From: an uncultured Eubacteriales bacterium
GTDB lineage: Bacteria > Bacillota > Clostridia > Lachnospirales > Lachnospiraceae
NCBI GenBank assembly: GCA_900314565.1
Contig: OMVU01000007.1
Location: forward strand, 3,541 to 67,540
Length of the DNA stretch: 64,000 nt
Direction of reading: 5' to 3'
Shown in pieces: positions 36,704 to 45,033 of this stretch. Made by a program: the position numbers and the translations under genes. Position 1 is the first letter of the stretch. Each line of letters opens with the position of its first letter. Below the pieces are notes generated by a model. It made no database searches, was not told the DNA's origin, and saw only the letters and a list, made by a program, of their open reading frames with translations.

Positions 36704-38011
36704 TCAGCCCATAAAGGAGTGGATCAGATTCGGGATCTGTGTCTTCAGTGCGGTCACTGTCATGTATAAAGCGAAGATATAGCAGATCGTCATGGATACC
36801 TGCAGGACACGCGGAGCCTTGGTGCCCATAAAGAGTTCCTTCTTCCAGAGCATGAGGACCATGAAGAGGCCTGCGACCGGTGTTGCGATCGACGTCGCAA
36901 CATTCGCGATGAAAATCAGCTGTGTCGGGGAGCCGTCGTATGCAAAGCAGATGATCGTTGCGACCGCAAGGCATCCGATGCAGAGGATCTTGACCGGTTT
37001 GGATTCAAGCCCGATCTCCTTGTTGATACCGGCGTTCAGAAGGACAACGCCTCGCTGCGTATTGCCGAGCAGAGACGAGAAGCCCGCGCCGATGATCGCG
37101 ACACCCATGACGATCGGAGCTGCATTTCCGAGGAACGGGCGGAGAAGGTCGCCAAGCTGTGCCGGGGCCTTGATTGCGATTCCATCCGGATGAAGGACGA
37201 TCGCGCCGACCAGAACGATGGAACCGGAGATCAGAACGACTGTCACGATATGCGTGATCGCGTCGGCGACCATCGTTCCATTGAAAAGATCCTGCTTATT
37301 CCACTTCTTCTCAAGTCCGAGGTATGTACCGTAAATGCCGGCCGTGACCGCAGCATTCGTTGAAATATAGGCAAGCGCCGTTGCAAGAGAGCCTTCAGGC
37401 AGCGTCGGATGTGTGAGACCATGTCCGACCTGGCCCCAGTTCGGGCCGCCGGTAGCGATCAGCGTTGCGAAGAACGCGATGATCATGCCGCAGATACAGA
37501 TCATGATGCCTTTCTCGACCTTGGAATAGACGCCCTTGGTCAGATAGCAGAAGGCGAGGATCGCCAGCATGATCAGAGAACCGATCCTCCAGTCGAACCC
37601 GAAGATCAGGTTCATGCCTGCGCCTGTACCCGTGATATTGCCGAGCGTGAAGAAGAAACAGGAAAGGAACAGTGCAACACCGCAGAACCCCGAGGCAATT
37701 CCGCCGTAATAGTGCCGGATGGCGTGCAGGATCGGAAGTCCGGTCATAATGGAGATCCGATACGACGAGAGCGTAAATGTGATTCCCATAAGGATGATCG
37801 GGATGAGGAGCCAGAGCATCTTGTACCCATAGTTCGCGCCCATCATCGCGGACGTGGTAATATTGCCGGGTCCGATCACGATACCGGTCAGGATGATGCC
37901 CGGACCTATTTTTTTGATCAGTTCCCCAAATGTAAGCTTTTTGACAGAAGCAGGATCGAAACCAAGTCGGTCTTTGACCGGCTTTGTCATATCGTTCATC
38001 TGAAATGCCAT
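36704..38011 (-). CDS. Nramp-family divalent-metal-type transporter
   Basis: A 435-residue Nramp superfamily protein with about eleven membrane segments. It begins FGELIKKIGPGIILTGIVIGPGNITTSAMMGANYGYKMLW, where canonical metal carriers have DPGN in segment 1; here the motif is GPGN, so the metal-binding Asp is missing. The segment 6 region is also unlike the MPH metal motif. It therefore belongs to the Nramp-related group that may carry something other than Mn2+ or Fe2+. Its promoter shares operators with the DHDPS/NAL-type aldolase gene, suggesting transport linked to that catabolism. AAAGGAGAGG precedes the ATG. Confidence 0.8.
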   Translation of the reverse strand: MAFQMNDMTKPVKDRLGFDPASVKKLTFGELIKKIGPGIILTGIVIGPGNITTSAMMGANYGYKMLWLLIPIILMGITFTLSSYRISIMTGLPILHAIRHYYGGIASGFCGVALFLSCFFFTLGNITGTGAGMNLIFGFDWRIGSLIMLAILAFCYLTKGVYSKVEKGIMICICGMIIAFFATLIATGGPNWGQVGHGLTHPTLPEGSLATALAYISTNAAVTAGIYGTYLGLEKKWNKQDLFNGTMVADAITHIVTVVLISGSIVLVGAIVLHPDGIAIKAPAQLGDLLRPFLGNAAPIVMGVAIIGAGFSSLLGNTQRGVVLLNAGINKEIGLESKPVKILCIGCLAVATIICFAYDGSPTQLIFIANVATSIATPVAGLFMVLMLWKKELFMGTKAPRVLQVSMTICYIFALYMTVTALKTQIPNLIHSFMG

Positions 38012-38158
38012 AATACCTCTCCTTTACGTTATCTTTCTAAAATAGGCTGTCTCCTCTCCCCTTTTCATGACCATTCATGGGGAGCGAGTCTTTATGCTTT
38101 TCCGTTTTCACGTAAAGAATGCTTCCGGATCCGGCGCCTGATCTTGTGCAATATTTAG

Positions 38159-38266
38159 TGCAATCGTTTGCACATTTGATAATCTATTTATAGCACCCTC
38201 TCCGAAATATATCAAGCAATCGGGACTGCCCTGCAATTCATTGCATAATCCTTGCAAATTTTTGCA
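38159..38266 (-). promoter_or_regulatory. Nramp promoter with three LacI-type operators
   Basis: On the minus strand, -35 TTGATA (38210-38215) and -10 TATAAA (38187-38192) are 17 bases apart. Palindromes TGCAATCGTTTGCA (38159-38172), TGCAATTCATTGCA (38232-38245) and TGCAAATTTTTGCA (38253-38266) repeat the arrangement seen upstream of the aldolase gene. The stretch 38267-38480 shows nothing else. Confidence 0.82.
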
Positions 38267-38545
38267 TATCTCCTTATTCCTGTATCCCTGAACTCTGCTT
38301 TCACATGCGCCTTGCTCCGGAAGCTCCTGCGGGCATTCCTGAGTGCATTTACTGATTTCCTCTGCTTTTACGTTATGCGCCATTCATAGTGTCTGCCTCG
38401 GAAAGTCCTGCGGCAATCACTGATTTCCCCGAAGAAATCGGATATGAACAGTTTTTTCTCTGAATTTTATAAATTCATCATTCTTTTTATTTTTTTACTA
38501 GAATTCGCTCATTATTTATTCACAAAATCAGCGTATGATACATGC

Positions 38546-38646
38546 ATAGGATAAAGAAAAACTTATTCCTTTCCTCCGTCGAGAGACGGGACTCCTCCCC
38601 CTTTTGAAATAAAAAGAGAGCATCCCAGCCAGATGCTCTCTTTTTA
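38546..38646 (+). ncRNA. Candidate small RNA, copy 2
   Basis: Paralogue of 30723-30834. The -10 box TATGAT (38534-38539) lies 27 bases after the shared upstream box (38484-38507). The hairpin TCCGTC-GAGA-GACGGG (38575-38590) keeps pairing with one C-G to T-A double change. CTCCTCCCCCTTTT is the CU-rich anti-Shine-Dalgarno stretch, and AGAGAGCAT...ATGCTCTCTTTTTAT is the terminator. Confidence 0.68.
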
Positions 38647-38742
38647 TTTTCCTCTTTTTCAGACTCCATTTTTCAGACTGCAGTCCAGGTCAGCACTCAA
38701 GAATACGCTTCAGATTCGGTCTGGAGTTATGTAGCGCATACT

Positions 38743-39642
38743 CTACTTGAACGACACTTCGAAGGTATACTCCGGCGACACTTGCGCCACGAACGGCTGA
38801 TAGATCTCCCAGACCGTCATTTTCGCGAACCGGTCAGCCTGCAGAATCATCTGATCTTTGAGAAGGGTCTCTTCCATCTTTTTTTCCGCCTCCATCTCGA
38901 CCTTCGCCTCATCCTCCACACTCAGCTTAAGGTCTCCGAAGGCCAGAAAGCCTTTCTCAACGTCTCCGAATTCCATCTCAGACGCCGGGATATTGATTTC
39001 TCCCTGCTCTGCGTGAGGGATCCACAGCGTGACCTTCTTCGCGTTCTCGTCAAGCTCGACATCCGACTCGCTCATTTCCGTCAGATCGACCGTATATATG
39101 ACAGATCCGTTGAATGTGATCAGCTGGCTCTTCGAAAACACCGGAAGGCTCAGCAGTCCCTTATCGGTCAGTTTGACCACATCCGAGATTTCCGCCTCGA
39201 AGACCTCGATTTTCTTTTTCTGCTCTGTCTTCGTAAGGATCGCTTCCGCAAAATCGGCAGTCGTAATGTGTTTCTCCTCCGGTTCCGGGGCAAGCACTGT
39301 TTCAGCCGGCACATCGCTCACTTTCTTATCGATTCCGAAAAACACAGGCAAAATGAAGACCGCCGCCACGATGAGAAGCAGCGTGATCATCGTCGCAAGA
39401 AGGATACCGTATCTGCTGCCGAGCTGCGCCCCTCGCGCCGCTGCGTTTTCAATTCGGCTGAGAAGTTCTTCATCATAAAGCATGTCCGCTTCGGAGCGGC
39501 CGATCCCATCATGAAGCTCTTCTCTCCCGGGCTCTTCTCCCTCACCATAAAGCCTCCCTGCATCAGGCTTTGCTTCTTCAGTATGAACTTTCTTTTCTGC
39601 GGGTCTTTCGCCAGTATCCTGATACTTCTTTACCTCTGACAT
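38743..39642 (-). CDS. DUF4230-family single-pass membrane protein
   Basis: A 299-residue protein. A charged cytoplasmic N terminus of about 75 residues is followed by one membrane segment (YGILLATMITLLLIVAAVFILPVFFG). The external domain reads TTADFAEAILTKTEQKKKIEVFEAEISDVVKL...VDLTEMSESDVELDENAKKVTLWIPHAE, which matches the DUF4230 pattern. Its function is unknown in the family. AGGAG precedes the ATG. Confidence 0.75.
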   Translation of the reverse strand: MSEVKKYQDTGERPAEKKVHTEEAKPDAGRLYGEGEEPGREELHDGIGRSEADMLYDEELLSRIENAAARGAQLGSRYGILLATMITLLLIVAAVFILPVFFGIDKKVSDVPAETVLAPEPEEKHITTADFAEAILTKTEQKKKIEVFEAEISDVVKLTDKGLLSLPVFSKSQLITFNGSVIYTVDLTEMSESDVELDENAKKVTLWIPHAEQGEINIPASEMEFGDVEKGFLAFGDLKLSVEDEAKVEMEAEKKMEETLLKDQMILQADRFAKMTVWEIYQPFVAQVSPEYTFEVSFK

Positions 39643-39657
39643 AACTGTCTCCTCGCA

Positions 39658-39772
39658 TCAAATGAACGCATCTCTTCGCATCAACTGAACGCATTCCTTC
39701 GCATCAACTGAACGCATTTCCTCACATCAACCGGACTTATCTCCTCCTGTCAGATGAACTTATCGATCGCGT
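39658..39772 (-). repeat. 23-bp tandem repeat copying the csoR-like gene 3' end
   Basis: Five units start at 39658, 39681, 39704, 39727 and 39750, exactly 23 bases apart. The last is the end of the CsoR-like gene starting at its stop codon. Each unit reads ...TTCANNTGA or similar on the gene strand, so stop codons recur in register. Confidence 0.85.
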
Positions 39773-40298
39773 TCTGAAGTTTCTCCAGCGTCTCCTCATC
39801 CCCCGATTCCACTGCTTCGCTCACGCAGTGCTCGATATGTTCATGAATGATCTGCTTTGCAAGTCCGTTCGTCGCGGACCGCACGGCCGACAGCTGGACT
39901 AAAATGTCCGCGCAGTCATAATCTGCCTCGATCAGGTGCCGGACATGTTCCAGATGACCTATGATCCGGGAAATCCTGTTCAGCCTTCTCTTCTTTTCCT
40001 CCGGCGAATGCACATGCCCGGGTCCATGACTGTGGGGGATGCCGTGGGCGTGCATGTATTCATGAGTGTGTTTGTGCTCGTGGGCATGTTCTTGCTCGTG
40101 AATATGTCTGTGCTCGCGGGCATGTTCATGTTCGTGCGTATGTTCATGCCCGTGGGCATCCGGAACCGGCTGGCCGTGTGCATCTGTATGCTCCGCGCTC
40201 TCAGGAGTCTCTTCTATATTCACTTTCTTTTCACGGGTCAGATCCGCTTCCATCTTCGCTGGAACTCCTTTATTTTTTCCGTATATCTTGTCGCTCAT
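39750..40298 (-). CDS. CsoR/RcnR-family metal-sensing repressor with His-rich N terminus
   Basis: A 182-residue protein, about twice the usual 85-95. The C-terminal half (residues 100-182) is a complete CsoR-family four-helix repressor (EKKRRLNRISRIIGHLEHVRHLIEADYDCADILVQLSAVRSA). The CsoR ligand triad is present as C129, H154 and C158, the Cu(I) pattern. Residues 37-97 are an extreme His-rich tail with repeated HEHxHE units, unlike normal CsoR and suited to bind Ni, Co, Cu or Zn. No metal exporter gene is adjacent. No strong ribosome site precedes this ATG, so the true start could lie further in, which would remove part of the tail. Confidence 0.85.
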   Translation of the reverse strand: MSDKIYGKNKGVPAKMEADLTREKKVNIEETPESAEHTDAHGQPVPDAHGHEHTHEHEHAREHRHIHEQEHAHEHKHTHEYMHAHGIPHSHGPGHVHSPEEKKRRLNRISRIIGHLEHVRHLIEADYDCADILVQLSAVRSATNGLAKQIIHEHIEHCVSEAVESGDEETLEKLQNAIDKFI

Positions 40299-40591
40299 TC
40301 ATTGGGCGTGGTATCCGCAGTCCGGCATGCTCAGCAGACCGAACCCCGGTCATTCCGGCTGACATCCGACTGTACACTACCTGTATTGTACCATCCCGTA
40401 AAATCAGAGACAATATTCCCTCACCAGACCATTCTTTATTCTCAGACTCCAGGTACTTACGCTTTTATGCTGCAGGCGTTTCCCGTATAATTGAAGCATA
40501 CCTGATCTTATTACATCGCTGTATCACCTGATTTCCTATTGACCCGCACGTTTTTGTTTTCTTCATTTTTCACCAAACTCCCGGAAGGCCG

Positions 40592-40719
40592 GTACCGTAC
40601 CGCAAACGAAAGGCACACTCAATGTACCGTCCTGTGAAGGGAAGGTGTACTCCACGTACCGTACCGCGAACGGAAGGCGCACCCCATATACTGTTCTGCG
40701 AAAAAAGGGGCGTGCGCGG
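40592..40719. repeat. 32-bp tandem repeat, four units
   Basis: Units begin GTACCGTACC/GTACCGTCCT/GTACCGTACC/ATACTGTTCT at 40592, 40624, 40656 and 40688, period 32. It lies in the divergent region before the aldo/keto reductase gene. The stretch 40299-40591 shows no other feature. Confidence 0.8.
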
Positions 40720-40885
40720 ATCACAGCACCGGTATCCGCAAGTCCGGTCAGATAAGCATGCGTCTGTGCAGGAGACATATTCTGCCCACGAATGAAGAAT
40801 GCCCGAAGACACATGTGGCTGCAAAAGAGTTATCCGTGGCCATTTAGTCAAACATCAAAACTACGTTTTGGGAGGAAAAATTTTA

Positions 40886-41803
40886 ATGAAGTATATTGAA
40901 TTCGGTTCGGAAAAGAAAAAAGTATCCGTCATCGGTGTCGGCTGCATGCGCATAGCGGACATGACAGCGGACGAGATCGACGTCTTTGTGAAGAGCGCAA
41001 TGGAGTCCGGCATCAACTTTTTTGATCATGCGGACATCTATGCGGGCGGAAAGAGCGAGGAAGTCTTCGGGACCGTCCTGGCCGCGGAACCCTCTCTGCG
41101 CGACAAAATGTTCCTTCAGTCCAAGGTCGGCATCAACAGCGGAATGTACGATTTTTCAAGAGAGCGCATCCTGACGCAGGTCGAGAAGTCGCTCGCGAAT
41201 CTCCGCACCGACCACCTCGACAGTCTGCTGCTCCACAGGCCGGACATGCTCATGGACCCGGATGAGGTCATGGAAGCCTTCCGGATCCTCCATGATTCCG
41301 GAAAAGTTCTCGACTTCGGCGTCAGCAACATGAATCCGTACCAGATGCAGCTTTTAAAGACCGGTGTGACCTATCCGATCGCGGCCGACCAGATGCAGCT
41401 GTCCATCGCCCACTGCCCCATGATCGACGCGGGCTTCAACGTCAACACAATGAATGACGGAGCGACCATGCGGGACGGCGGAACACTGGAATACTGCCGG
41501 ATGAATGACACTGCAATTCAGGCCTGGTCACCTCTCCAGCAGGGCTTCTTCGGCGGATGCTTCCTCGGCTCAAAGGATTACCCGGAGCTCAATGCGCTTC
41601 TTGACAAAATGGCCGCCGAGAAGGGTGTCTCTCCGGATACCGTCGCCTATGCGTGGATCCTCCGCCTGCCGGGCAAGATCCAAGTCATCACCGGAACGAC
41701 GAAGCCGGCGCGTATCGCCTCCGCCGCAGCTGCCGGAGACGTTGAGCTTACAAGGCGTGAGTGGTATGACCTTTATCTCGCGGCAGGAAAAACACTTCCC
41801 TGA
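40886..41803 (+). CDS. Aldo/keto reductase
   Basis: A 305-residue NAD(P)H-dependent reductase of the YdhF-like aldo/keto reductase group. The catalytic tetrad is visible as D (FFDHADIYAGG), Y (same motif), K (QSKVG) and H (LLHRPD); the end IQVITGTTKPARI binds the cofactor phosphate. Substrate unknown, probably a sugar or aldehyde. The ATG at 40886 follows GGAGG. Its 3' end is duplicated downstream. Confidence 0.9.
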   Translation: MKYIEFGSEKKKVSVIGVGCMRIADMTADEIDVFVKSAMESGINFFDHADIYAGGKSEEVFGTVLAAEPSLRDKMFLQSKVGINSGMYDFSRERILTQVEKSLANLRTDHLDSLLLHRPDMLMDPDEVMEAFRILHDSGKVLDFGVSNMNPYQMQLLKTGVTYPIAADQMQLSIAHCPMIDAGFNVNTMNDGATMRDGGTLEYCRMNDTAIQAWSPLQQGFFGGCFLGSKDYPELNALLDKMAAEKGVSPDTVAYAWILRLPGKIQVITGTTKPARIASAAAAGDVELTRREWYDLYLAAGKTLP

Positions 41804-41850
41804 TTTCTGCTTATCTCGCGACAGGCAGAATATTTCCTGATCCCTGCCGA
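41774..41850 (+). repeat. Duplicated 3' end of the aldo/keto reductase gene
   Basis: TATCTCGCGGCAGGAAAAAC followed by ACTTCCCTGA (41774-41803) recurs as TATCTCGCGACAGGCAGAAT and ATTTCCTGA at 41812-41840, period 37-38, with the stop codon copied. Confidence 0.75.
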
Positions 41851-42000
41851 TTATATTCAGTGGAAGACTGTAGCATGAAGAAACGGAATTGATCCGACAT
41901 GACAGCTGCATGACTGCCCTTATGTACAGCAGACCTGAGTTCGCTTGATCAGGCATCTGAGGAAAGAACTGTAAAAAATTTCAAGTGGAGGTATCAGCTG

Positions 42001-42411
42001 TGAAGGTAAAAATGTATCTGGCAATTCTGATAAGCGCCATCCTCATGCTGTCCTCCGCAGCGCCCGTACTGGCACTGGACGCGCCGGTCATGGTCAAAGA
42101 GAAAGCCGACGCGCAGCCCTTGAAAAATCCGACAATTACCGAAGTCGACGCGCCAAAAGCAGGGGAACCGTTCGATGTGACAGCCAAAGTTACCGCAGAC
42201 GGCGGTGTTTCCTTTGAGATCCCTGTTTTCTGGCTGGGAACCCCCGGCACAGGAGGCAAAGGGGATTATACGGTCACACTGACTGAGTCGGATGGAAAGA
42301 CCCGGAAAGGTCACGCTGGATAAAACAATACTCCAGCAAAAATGATTTCTATTATGTAAGGCAGGATGATCTCGAAGCTCTGATCGACACAGCCGGCTCA
42401 GGGAACAGATG
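42001..42411 (+). pseudogene. Secreted protein gene, frameshifted
   Basis: A GTG start after GTGGAGG gives a signal peptide (KMYLAILISAILMLSSAAPVLA) and a beta-sandwich-like stretch (DAPKAGEPFDVTAKVTADGG; DYTVTLTESDGKT), stopping near 42322. Another frame continues sensibly as VTLDKTILQQ and a third as FYYVRQDDLEALIDTAGSGN with a stop at 42411. At least two frameshifts therefore separate the parts. The family is unknown. The region 41851-42000 shows nothing. Confidence 0.6.
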
Positions 42412-42490
42412 ATGCCATAGCCGCTGTGTAACGCAAATCCGGGATCAGACGATACGGGATTATTCGCAGTCGCATACCTATAATTACAAA

Positions 42491-42534
42491 ACAGGTCAGG
42501 CTTTTCGAAGCCTGACCTGTCCTTTTATAAAAAA
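42491..42534 (+). terminator. Rho-independent terminator
   Basis: ACAGGTCAGGCTT-TTC-GAAGCCTGACCTGT followed by CCTTTT, 80 bases after the broken secreted-protein gene. Confidence 0.85.
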
Positions 42535-42617
42535 CTTTTTGTATTTTTTCATTTTTTCGGCAGTACCCGAAATCACTTCCGGTTCCCGCCAATTCCTGTA
42601 TTATTCCGTCTTTACGG

Positions 42618-42686
42618 CAGTCTCTGTATCACTTCAGTCTCTGTATCGCTTCAGTCTCTGTTACACTTCAAACTCTGTGACACTTC
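42618..42686. repeat. 17-bp tandem repeat, four units
   Basis: CAGTCTCTGTATCACTT-like units start at 42618, 42635, 42652 and 42669, period 17, between the terminator and the RsbW-like gene end. Confidence 0.75.
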
Positions 42687-42720
42687 GCTTTCCCGCGATC
42701 CCACTGTCAAGCAGGATCCC

Positions 42721-43131
42721 TCAGATATGCTTCTTCACTTTCAGAATATTCATCCCGTCTTTATACTCGTAGGTTATCTCATCCATGGTCTTCTTGACAA
42801 GGAAGACACCCAGCCCTCCGATCGGCCGCTCCTCTGCAGAGAGCGTGGTATTCGGATTATCGGCGGCCAGCGGATCATACGCACGTCCATTGTCGATGAA
42901 GCTCAGAAGAACAGCAAGGGGATCTTCTGTCACCTCGATGCGGACTGTCGCCGGCCCCACTTCAGGACGGTATGCGTAATTGGCGATATTGCTGAACAGC
43001 TCATCTATGGCGACATCAAGCTGTATCCTGGCCTTCGACGGGCAGTTAAACTCTTCCAGCTCAGCATTTACGAAGTTCGTGACTCTTTCAATATTGTCAT
43101 GTACCGCCGCAACGGTAAGTTCCTTCATCAT
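42721..43131 (-). CDS. RsbW-like anti-sigma-type serine kinase
   Basis: A 136-residue GHKL ATPase of the anti-sigma-factor type. The N box is ELFSNIANYAY, the G1 box FIDNGRAYDPL, and the G2 region GGLGVFLVKKTMD. Members phosphorylate STAS-domain antagonists or bind sigma factors; neither partner gene is adjacent. The ATG at 43131 follows GGAGG with 7-base spacing; a longer in-frame reading upstream has no ribosome site. Confidence 0.85.
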   Translation of the reverse strand: MMKELTVAAVHDNIERVTNFVNAELEEFNCPSKARIQLDVAIDELFSNIANYAYRPEVGPATVRIEVTEDPLAVLLSFIDNGRAYDPLAADNPNTTLSAEERPIGGLGVFLVKKTMDEITYEYKDGMNILKVKKHI

Positions 43132-43232
43132 GCTGTTACCTCCATCAGATACCAAATTTTTCTCTCTTTTTAATATACGACGAATTTCGTCAGTTGACCA
43201 GTATGGATATAAAGCTGTGTCATTTGAATGAT

Positions 43233-44036
43233 TTACATGGCGGCGCTTCGGGCATTCGTTTTCCATACCTGTTTCGCGAGGATGACCGCTGCAACAGCCA
43301 TCAGGCCCACAACACCCTCGGTAACCAGGGCCGATACTCCGGAACTTGACAGGAAAGATGTCACCGCATCCACCAGAAAATGAATCAGAAAGGATACCGC
43401 AAAAAGATACACCTTCTTCTTTTTGACTGCAAACCAGACGAGGACCGACATCGCAATCTGCAGAGCGACTGCAAAGACCCTCTCCACACTCCCCAGAAGG
43501 AATACATAGGCAGGCGTGTCCACAAGGGCCGTGATCACATTCTGAATCGAGGCGAGCACATCCCCGGTGGCACTGGATGTCAGGGCTCCCTGATTGCCCG
43601 TATTGATCATGACTGACCAGATCAGATTATTTATCATCCCGATGCCAAGGATGGCTGCAGCCTCAATGCCTCCGTGTCCGGCACCGTACATCAGAGCGTT
43701 GACATCCTTCTTCTGATACGGCCTGAGAATCGTTTTCATGGCCAGAAACCGTCCTGTCTCCTCAAAGAGGGCTGCCATGAATCCACCGTAAACAGCATAG
43801 AGAATTGCGCTGCTAAGGACTGCCTTTCCGGCAGGGGTCGCGAGAATGATCTGATGGACCGTTGCCTCCAGGACAAGGGCAAAGAGAAACATGACTGCTC
43901 CGCCGACGACGAAGGCCATGAAATCTGCCTTGAACTTTTTCCGAAAATACAAAAGCAGTACGATGGGCAGACCGAATCCGAAAAGGCACGAAATGGCCAT
44001 GAATACGATAGAAAGATCCGATACTGTTCCGTTCAT
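43233..44036 (-). CDS. YhfC-family membrane protease-like protein
   Basis: A 267-residue protein with about seven membrane segments, of the YhfC family related to intramembrane metalloproteases of the CPBP/PrsW type. FEETGRFLAMK and YGAGHGGIEAAAILG supply the Glu and His residues expected of a metal site in this superfamily. No substrate is known. It lies 100 bases upstream of the RsbW-like gene on the same strand, so the pair may be cotranscribed. AAGGAGG precedes the ATG. Confidence 0.78.
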   Translation of the reverse strand: MNGTVSDLSIVFMAISCLFGFGLPIVLLLYFRKKFKADFMAFVVGGAVMFLFALVLEATVHQIILATPAGKAVLSSAILYAVYGGFMAALFEETGRFLAMKTILRPYQKKDVNALMYGAGHGGIEAAAILGIGMINNLIWSVMINTGNQGALTSSATGDVLASIQNVITALVDTPAYVFLLGSVERVFAVALQIAMSVLVWFAVKKKKVYLFAVSFLIHFLVDAVTSFLSSSGVSALVTEGVVGLMAVAAVILAKQVWKTNARSAAM

Positions 44037-44215
44037 ATAGATTTACCTCCTTACCGGGTATGATCGCTCCGCATCTCCCGGGTTCCTCTGCAGAAAATGA
44101 TCGATTCGCATCTCCCGGATTCCTCTGCCGAAAATCATGAATCCGTATCCCCGGGGTCCATGTGCTGTTTATGCGACTCATGCTTCTCTGCACAGGAATA
44201 TTCGTTACCGGAGTA

Positions 44216-44399
44216 TTTATTCTTCATCGCGCAATACTCGTGTCTTCAGACATGAGATACGCGCGCAAAGTGAAACTCGCCTTCTTCGTGAGTACAATCT
44301 CGCGATGAAGAATAAAAGTCTCCGGCGGGTCGCAGCCGCGCAAGGAAGAAGGTGCTTCGCACCCTGCTCGGCGCGGCAAGAACGCTGAGGCGTTCTTGA
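44216..44399 (+). repeat. R1 dispersed foldback element, full copy
   Basis: Perfect 16-base arms TTTATTCTTCATCGCG (44216-44231) and CGCGATGAAGAATAAA (44301-44316). The inner hairpin CTCGTGTC-TTCA-GACATGAG has two base pairs changed on both sides relative to the other copies, keeping the stem. GGTGCTTCGCACC and CAAGAACG-CTGAGG-CGTTCTTG hairpins follow. Confidence 0.88.
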
Positions 44400-44410
44400 A
44401 AACCGGAGAA

Positions 44411-44443
44411 AAGGGGTGCGGGATCCATAGACCCGCACCCCTC
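44411..44443 (-). terminator. Terminator of the SCP2-domain gene
   Basis: On the minus strand AGGGGTGCGGG pairs with CCCGCACCCCT, followed by TTTCTCC. Confidence 0.75.
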
Positions 44444-44478
44444 GCAATGCACTTTTATGTCTGTCTGCAGGTATCTTA

Positions 44479-44805
44479 TCAGGCCTGTCTCGCCTTCTTC
44501 AGAAGATTCGAGAACTCCAGAGCCTTCCCGATGTCGCCGTCCACCTTGATCTTTCTCAGTGTATAGCCAACGACCGGATCGAGCTTGCCGTTCAGGAGCT
44601 TCAGGAAATTGTCCTGAGAGATCGTGATCGCACAGTTCCTGTCATTGTATTCAAACGGCTCGACGGTGACTTTCCCGTCCTTGATCTCAACGTAGAATAC
44701 GCCGCCTTCCTTAATGTTGACCTGCACCGCCATAAAATTGATACCGTTGGTATCGACTTTCTGCCCTACTTCTTTTACTTCCGTAATCAGTTCATCAAAT
44801 GTCAT
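44479..44805 (-). CDS. SCP2 sterol-binding-domain protein
   Basis: A 108-residue cytoplasmic protein with the SCP2 fold: ITEVKEVGQKVDTNGINFMAVQVNIKEGGVFYVEIKDGKVTVEPFEYNDRNCAITISQDNFLKLLNGKLDPVVGYTLRKIKVDGD in outline, with the LLNGKLDP...GKIKVDGD-type motif near the end. It likely binds a lipid-like ligand in a hydrophobic tunnel. AGGAG precedes the ATG. Stands alone. Confidence 0.85.
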   Translation of the reverse strand: MTFDELITEVKEVGQKVDTNGINFMAVQVNIKEGGVFYVEIKDGKVTVEPFEYNDRNCAITISQDNFLKLLNGKLDPVVGYTLRKIKVDGDIGKALEFSNLLKKARQA

Positions 44806-45033
44806 GTAAATAATTCTCCTCTCTGACTCATATGGGCCGGGAGCGGATACTTCCCCCTACGAAAAGAGTCGCTGCTCCCGACATTCGCCCTCTATTATAC
44901 TTTACTTTTTCTCAGATCAAAATGAAAACCATTGATTTACTCTGCGGAGACACCGGAAAACACGCACGATCGAAAAGCGACCCACACCGGCAGAGAGTAC
45001 TGCCCGCTGCCTGCTCACCCAAAACTGCGCATT

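Noticed and set aside
38012..38110. Manganese (yybP-ykoY) riboswitch before the Nramp gene
   Set aside because: A CTCCCC/GGGGAG hairpin is present but the riboswitch core is not, and the promoter with operators explains regulation.
38108..38383. Short minus-strand coding region over the Nramp promoter
   Set aside because: It covers the three operators and promoter boxes and has no ribosome site.
42721..43131. Complete RsbV-RsbW-sigma partner-switching module
   Set aside because: Only the kinase is present; no STAS-domain or sigma-factor gene is adjacent.
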